Below are positions 62,126-64,000 of a stretch of 64,000 nucleotides of DNA, one piece after another; position 1 is the first letter of the stretch; every line of letters begins with the position of its first letter. The notes under the pieces were generated by a model, which had not been told where the DNA came from, ran no database searches, and was given only the letters and a program-made list of their open reading frames with translations. Source of the stretch: Candidatus Cacconaster equi (GTDB lineage Bacteria > Bacteroidota > Bacteroidia > Bacteroidales > UBA932); the NCBI GenBank assembly GCA_018065895.1, contig JAGHSK010000006.1:41702-105701 (forward strand). The letters run 5' to 3'. The translations under genes and the position numbers were made by a program.

Positions 62126-62470
62126 GGCGGTCTGCCCGCAAAACAGGATCAATAAGGAGATTGCCGAATATCTTCACGTCCATCCGTCAACCATCACGAG
62201 GGAGATTCAGAGAAACGGCTATAGATGGTGGGACAAGGCCCACGGCGACGAAAGGAAACTTGAGAGCACGAACGCGGAGCCAACGAGAATACCAACGGAC
62301 TTATTCGTCAGTATATCCCCAAGGGTTCCGACTTCACAAATATCACGCAGGAGTTTCTGGAGGAAGTTGAGCGCAAACTGAACGGAAGGCCGAGGAAGAG
62401 GCACGGCTTCCTCTCACCCAATCAGGTGTTCAGCAAGTCAACTGGACTGGATGCAAGGGTGTTTGTGTAA
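62094..62470 (+). pseudogene. IS30 family transposase, internally deleted
   Basis: Two pieces in different frames. The first (about 62094-62262) gives the helix-turn-helix EIAEYLHVHPSTITREIQRN. The second (62264-62470) gives ERGANENTNGLIRQYIPKG and ends with RKRHGFLSPNQVF, the C-terminal DDE-domain end of IS30 transposases. The middle with two catalytic acidic residues is deleted at about 62260 and the start is decayed. No terminal repeats could be paired. It is a relic between the fimbria operon and an AT-rich orphan gene. Confidence 0.85.
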
Positions 62471-62523
62471 ACCACAACTGATGTTGTTAGACGGCGTAAA
62501 TGATGTATGTTCTTAAAAAATCG

Positions 62524-62531
62524 TATCTTTG
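62524..62531 (+). promoter_or_regulatory. -7 box of the orphan gene
   Basis: TATCTTTG fits TAnnTTTG and lies 98 nt before the ATG at 62629, leaving a leader of about 90 nt after the IS30 remnant. The leader shows no recognised riboswitch. Confidence 0.55.
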
Positions 62532-62628
62532 CCTTAGAAACAATCTGTAAAACCACCCGACTCAAACTCCCCCCTACCGATTGCGTATCGTGTTTGAACT
62601 CAGGATGTTAAATTTTAAACGAAAAGAT

Positions 62629-63732
62629 ATGAAAAAGTTTTTGTTTTTATTGATGGCAGGATTGCTGCTATGCAACACTAATGTATTGGGGCAAGTATCG
62701 AAAAAAGAAGCCAAAGCAGCTTTGAAGGCCGCTATAAAAAACGGGCCTCTTTCAGCAGACGCTATTTTGAGACCGGAGAAACCGGTGGACCTTTTTGTGG
62801 ATGCACCATCGATTCCAACGAGTAATTTTTTTACAGTGCAAGATTCTACGGGGAAGATAGTCAAGCGGCCCTTTGATGAATTGCCAGCAGACACCAGAGC
62901 AAGAATGTATTATTTCGGGCGTGGTGTTGAAAGGAATTTGGATAAGGCTATCGAATGCTTTGAATCAATGATTGCAGAAAGCAAGAACTCCTATACTGAT
63001 GTGGAGAAACATTATCTGCAATATATAAAATGCCTTAAGGAAAGTCAATATCTCGGTGTTGACACTAAGATGTGCACTTATTTTTCCGAAAATCTCGGAG
63101 AAACAAATGATTATTTTGAACGTGTCATACAGAACGATGCCCCGGTTGCAATCAAGCGAGAGAGAGCCCTTTTGTGGGTTACTGCCTTTTTTAGGCCTGA
63201 GGAATACACAATCGAATCCTCTGACAACTCTACCAAACTTATCATCAAATTCCGTTATAATGACAATTTTTGGATACCTCTGGTGGTAAATCCTGGAACA
63301 AGCAAAGCAACGGAATCGGATAGCGGTGATTGGTATTCGTTCAGTGGACAGTTGATGTTGGATTTCAAAGACACACGGTATCGTGTAAGACTTATGTACC
63401 CTAACTATTCAAAGAGATTCTTGACCTTGCTAGACCGGTCTTTGGAAAACAAAACATCGGCGAATGAGCGTCAAAATGGTGTTGTAGACCTTATGAATCA
63501 GTCGCGCAATAATATCTCATCCTGCCTCAGATATGAACATGGAATCGAATTGGTGGATGTGGGCTCGAAAAAGGTTAAAGAGAACGTCTATCGTAAAGAT
63601 GCCCAGTCTGTATACGATAATGCAAACGCATTCTTGAAAATTATGGCTAAGTACAATTCGATTTTCTCGAGTCTGGAAGAAGCGCTCAAAAAGGCTGTTG
63701 ACGATAGGAATGTAAAAGCAGATGATTTTTAG
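62629..63732 (+). CDS. Exported protein of unknown function, AT-rich orphan
   Basis: A 367-aa exported protein (signal peptide to NVLGQV). I recognise no domain. The region 80-160 has Sel1/TPR-like character (RMYYFGRGVERNLDKAIECFESM). A beta-rich part follows (about 205-275, LIIKFRYNDNFWIPLVV, GQLMLDFKDTRYRVRLMY), and the C-terminus is helical. Base composition and codon use (many TTT, AAA, ATA) are more AT-rich than the neighbours, and it lies beside an IS30 relic, so recent transfer is likely. The ATG at 62629 is chosen for the signal peptide over a TTG at 62581. Confidence 0.7.
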   Translation: MKKFLFLLMAGLLLCNTNVLGQVSKKEAKAALKAAIKNGPLSADAILRPEKPVDLFVDAPSIPTSNFFTVQDSTGKIVKRPFDELPADTRARMYYFGRGVERNLDKAIECFESMIAESKNSYTDVEKHYLQYIKCLKESQYLGVDTKMCTYFSENLGETNDYFERVIQNDAPVAIKRERALLWVTAFFRPEEYTIESSDNSTKLIIKFRYNDNFWIPLVVNPGTSKATESDSGDWYSFSGQLMLDFKDTRYRVRLMYPNYSKRFLTLLDRSLENKTSANERQNGVVDLMNQSRNNISSCLRYEHGIELVDVGSKKVKENVYRKDAQSVYDNANAFLKIMAKYNSIFSSLEEALKKAVDDRNVKADDF

Positions 63733-63813
63733 CCTGCATTTTTCATAGCCACAACTTTTTCCCCATACTGCCACCATTCATCCGTCCCAGATTTTCCGAA
63801 TCCATACGTATTT

Positions 63814-63852
63814 TTTTAGGCCTGTGCCGCTGCAAGCGACACAGGCCTAAAA
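63814..63852. other. Long hairpin without T-tail
   Basis: TTTTAGGCCTGTG (63814-63826) pairs with CACAGGCCTAAAA (63840-63852); an inner CGC/GCG follows one mismatch around a TGCAA loop. On both strands it is followed by A, not T, so it is not a classical terminator. It lies between the orphan gene and the convergent regulator. Confidence 0.6.
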
Positions 63853-63872
63853 CTTAACTGCGTATTTGAATG

Positions 63873-63892
63873 AAAAAAATCCTGTTTGGATT
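63873..63892 (-). terminator. Terminator of the XRE-type gene
   Basis: On the minus strand AATCC-AAACA-GGATT followed by a run of seven T in total, 11 nt after the regulator stop codon. The stem is short (5 bp). Confidence 0.55.
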
Positions 63893-63903
63893 ATTCCTCA
63901 CAA

Positions 63904-64000
63904 CTACAGAACACGTACACTGATTTCTCTTCCGACTCCTCGAAATACTTTCACCAGCGTTGACAACTGAATATCAGCCCGTCCTTTTTCCACGCGGGAG
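63904..64000 (-). CDS. XRE-type HTH regulator, 3' end
   Basis: The last 32 codons of a gene running off the window. The reading SRVEKGRADIQLSTLVKVF followed by RGVGREISVRVL matches the final helices of a Cro/C1-type DNA-binding domain, as in HigA/HipB-like antitoxins (compare SRIENGK-x-x-x-x-STL). It may therefore belong to a toxin-antitoxin pair outside the window. The terminator at 63892-63873 fits this orientation. Only the HTH end is visible, so the class is tentative. Confidence 0.75.
   Translation of the reverse strand, partial: SRVEKGRADIQLSTLVKVFRGVGREISVRVL

Noticed and set aside
62094..62470. Active IS30 element
   Set aside because: The transposase lacks its catalytic middle, is frame-broken, and no terminal repeats could be matched.
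1..64000. CRISPR array, rRNA operon or prophage
   Set aside because: No regularly spaced direct repeats, no rRNA sequence and no phage structural genes seen.

Overview
The window is a 64 kb piece of a Bacteroidales (phylum Bacteroidota) chromosome, probably from a gut lineage. Evidence: upstream regions carry the Bacteroidota promoter box TAnnTTTG (several with a TTG about 20 nt further upstream), there are few Shine-Dalgarno sites, and the window holds marker families such as putative porin, FimB/Mfa2 and fimbrillins, DUF4293, DUF3575 and PepSY-like lipoproteins. I cannot place genus or species from the sequence alone. Both ends cut through genes: a pckA 3' end on the left and an XRE-type regulator 3' end on the right.

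Layout. 1-12 kb: PEP carboxykinase tail, M23 lipoprotein, GntP permease and M13 peptidase, then pncB, a putative porin and a MltF-like transglycosylase, a LolC/E-like permease, tRNA-Gly(CCC) and an M28 peptidase. 12-18 kb: TPR protein, M23-LysM protein, SirB1-like protein, nucleoside phosphorylase, DUF4293 and EamA transporter. 18-28 kb: a long minus-strand block with C69 dipeptidase, NhaC, CorA, MntP, RsmG, ECF sigma factor, PolA, L34 (rpmH, 50 aa) and a NagZ-type GH3. 28-31 kb: PASTA protein and RluD, two tandem PepSY-like proteins, tRNA-Glu(CTC). 31-38 kb: an operon gmk > nadD-glpA > glpB > glpC > glpT > HAD phosphatase. 38-48 kb: fba, a second GH3, a NodB-like lipoprotein, dnaK, an RluA synthase, Xaa-Pro aminopeptidase, HAD, VanZ and a D-cysteine desulfhydrase-like gene. 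48-54 kb: an operon of an amidase-like secreted protein, an sn-glycerol-1-phosphate dehydrogenase homologue and a secreted protein of unknown function. 54-62 kb: a seven-gene type V fimbria operon. 62-64 kb: a decayed IS30 transposase, an AT-rich orphan gene and the regulator fragment.

The strongest novelty is in the glycerol-3-phosphate operon. NadD (NAD biosynthesis) is joined in frame to GlpA, the FAD subunit of anaerobic G3P dehydrogenase; NadD lacks its usual C-terminal tail and GlpA has no start codon of its own. The next gene, glpB, is reduced to 180 aa: its FAD-binding N-terminus is joined to a C-terminal block that itself stops early. Both lesions are in frame and every gene overlaps or closely abuts the next, so this looks like a remodelled enzyme set rather than simple decay, or else a pair of recent deletions.

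The window is rich in envelope work: at least six peptidoglycan-directed proteins (two M23, MltF, two NagZ-type GH3, an amidase), several secreted peptidases and a fimbria operon. Several enzymes have altered catalytic positions: M28 Glu to Lys, M23 His to Asp, a NodB protein without the Asp-Asp motif, and PolA without the proofreading motif. Small-scale structures of interest include a 13-bp palindrome upstream of dnaK, a palindrome in the fba promoter, terminators or tRNA ends placed inside antisense coding sequence, and a hairpin holding both stop codons of a convergent gene pair. Every call rests on reading the sequence; no database search was run.
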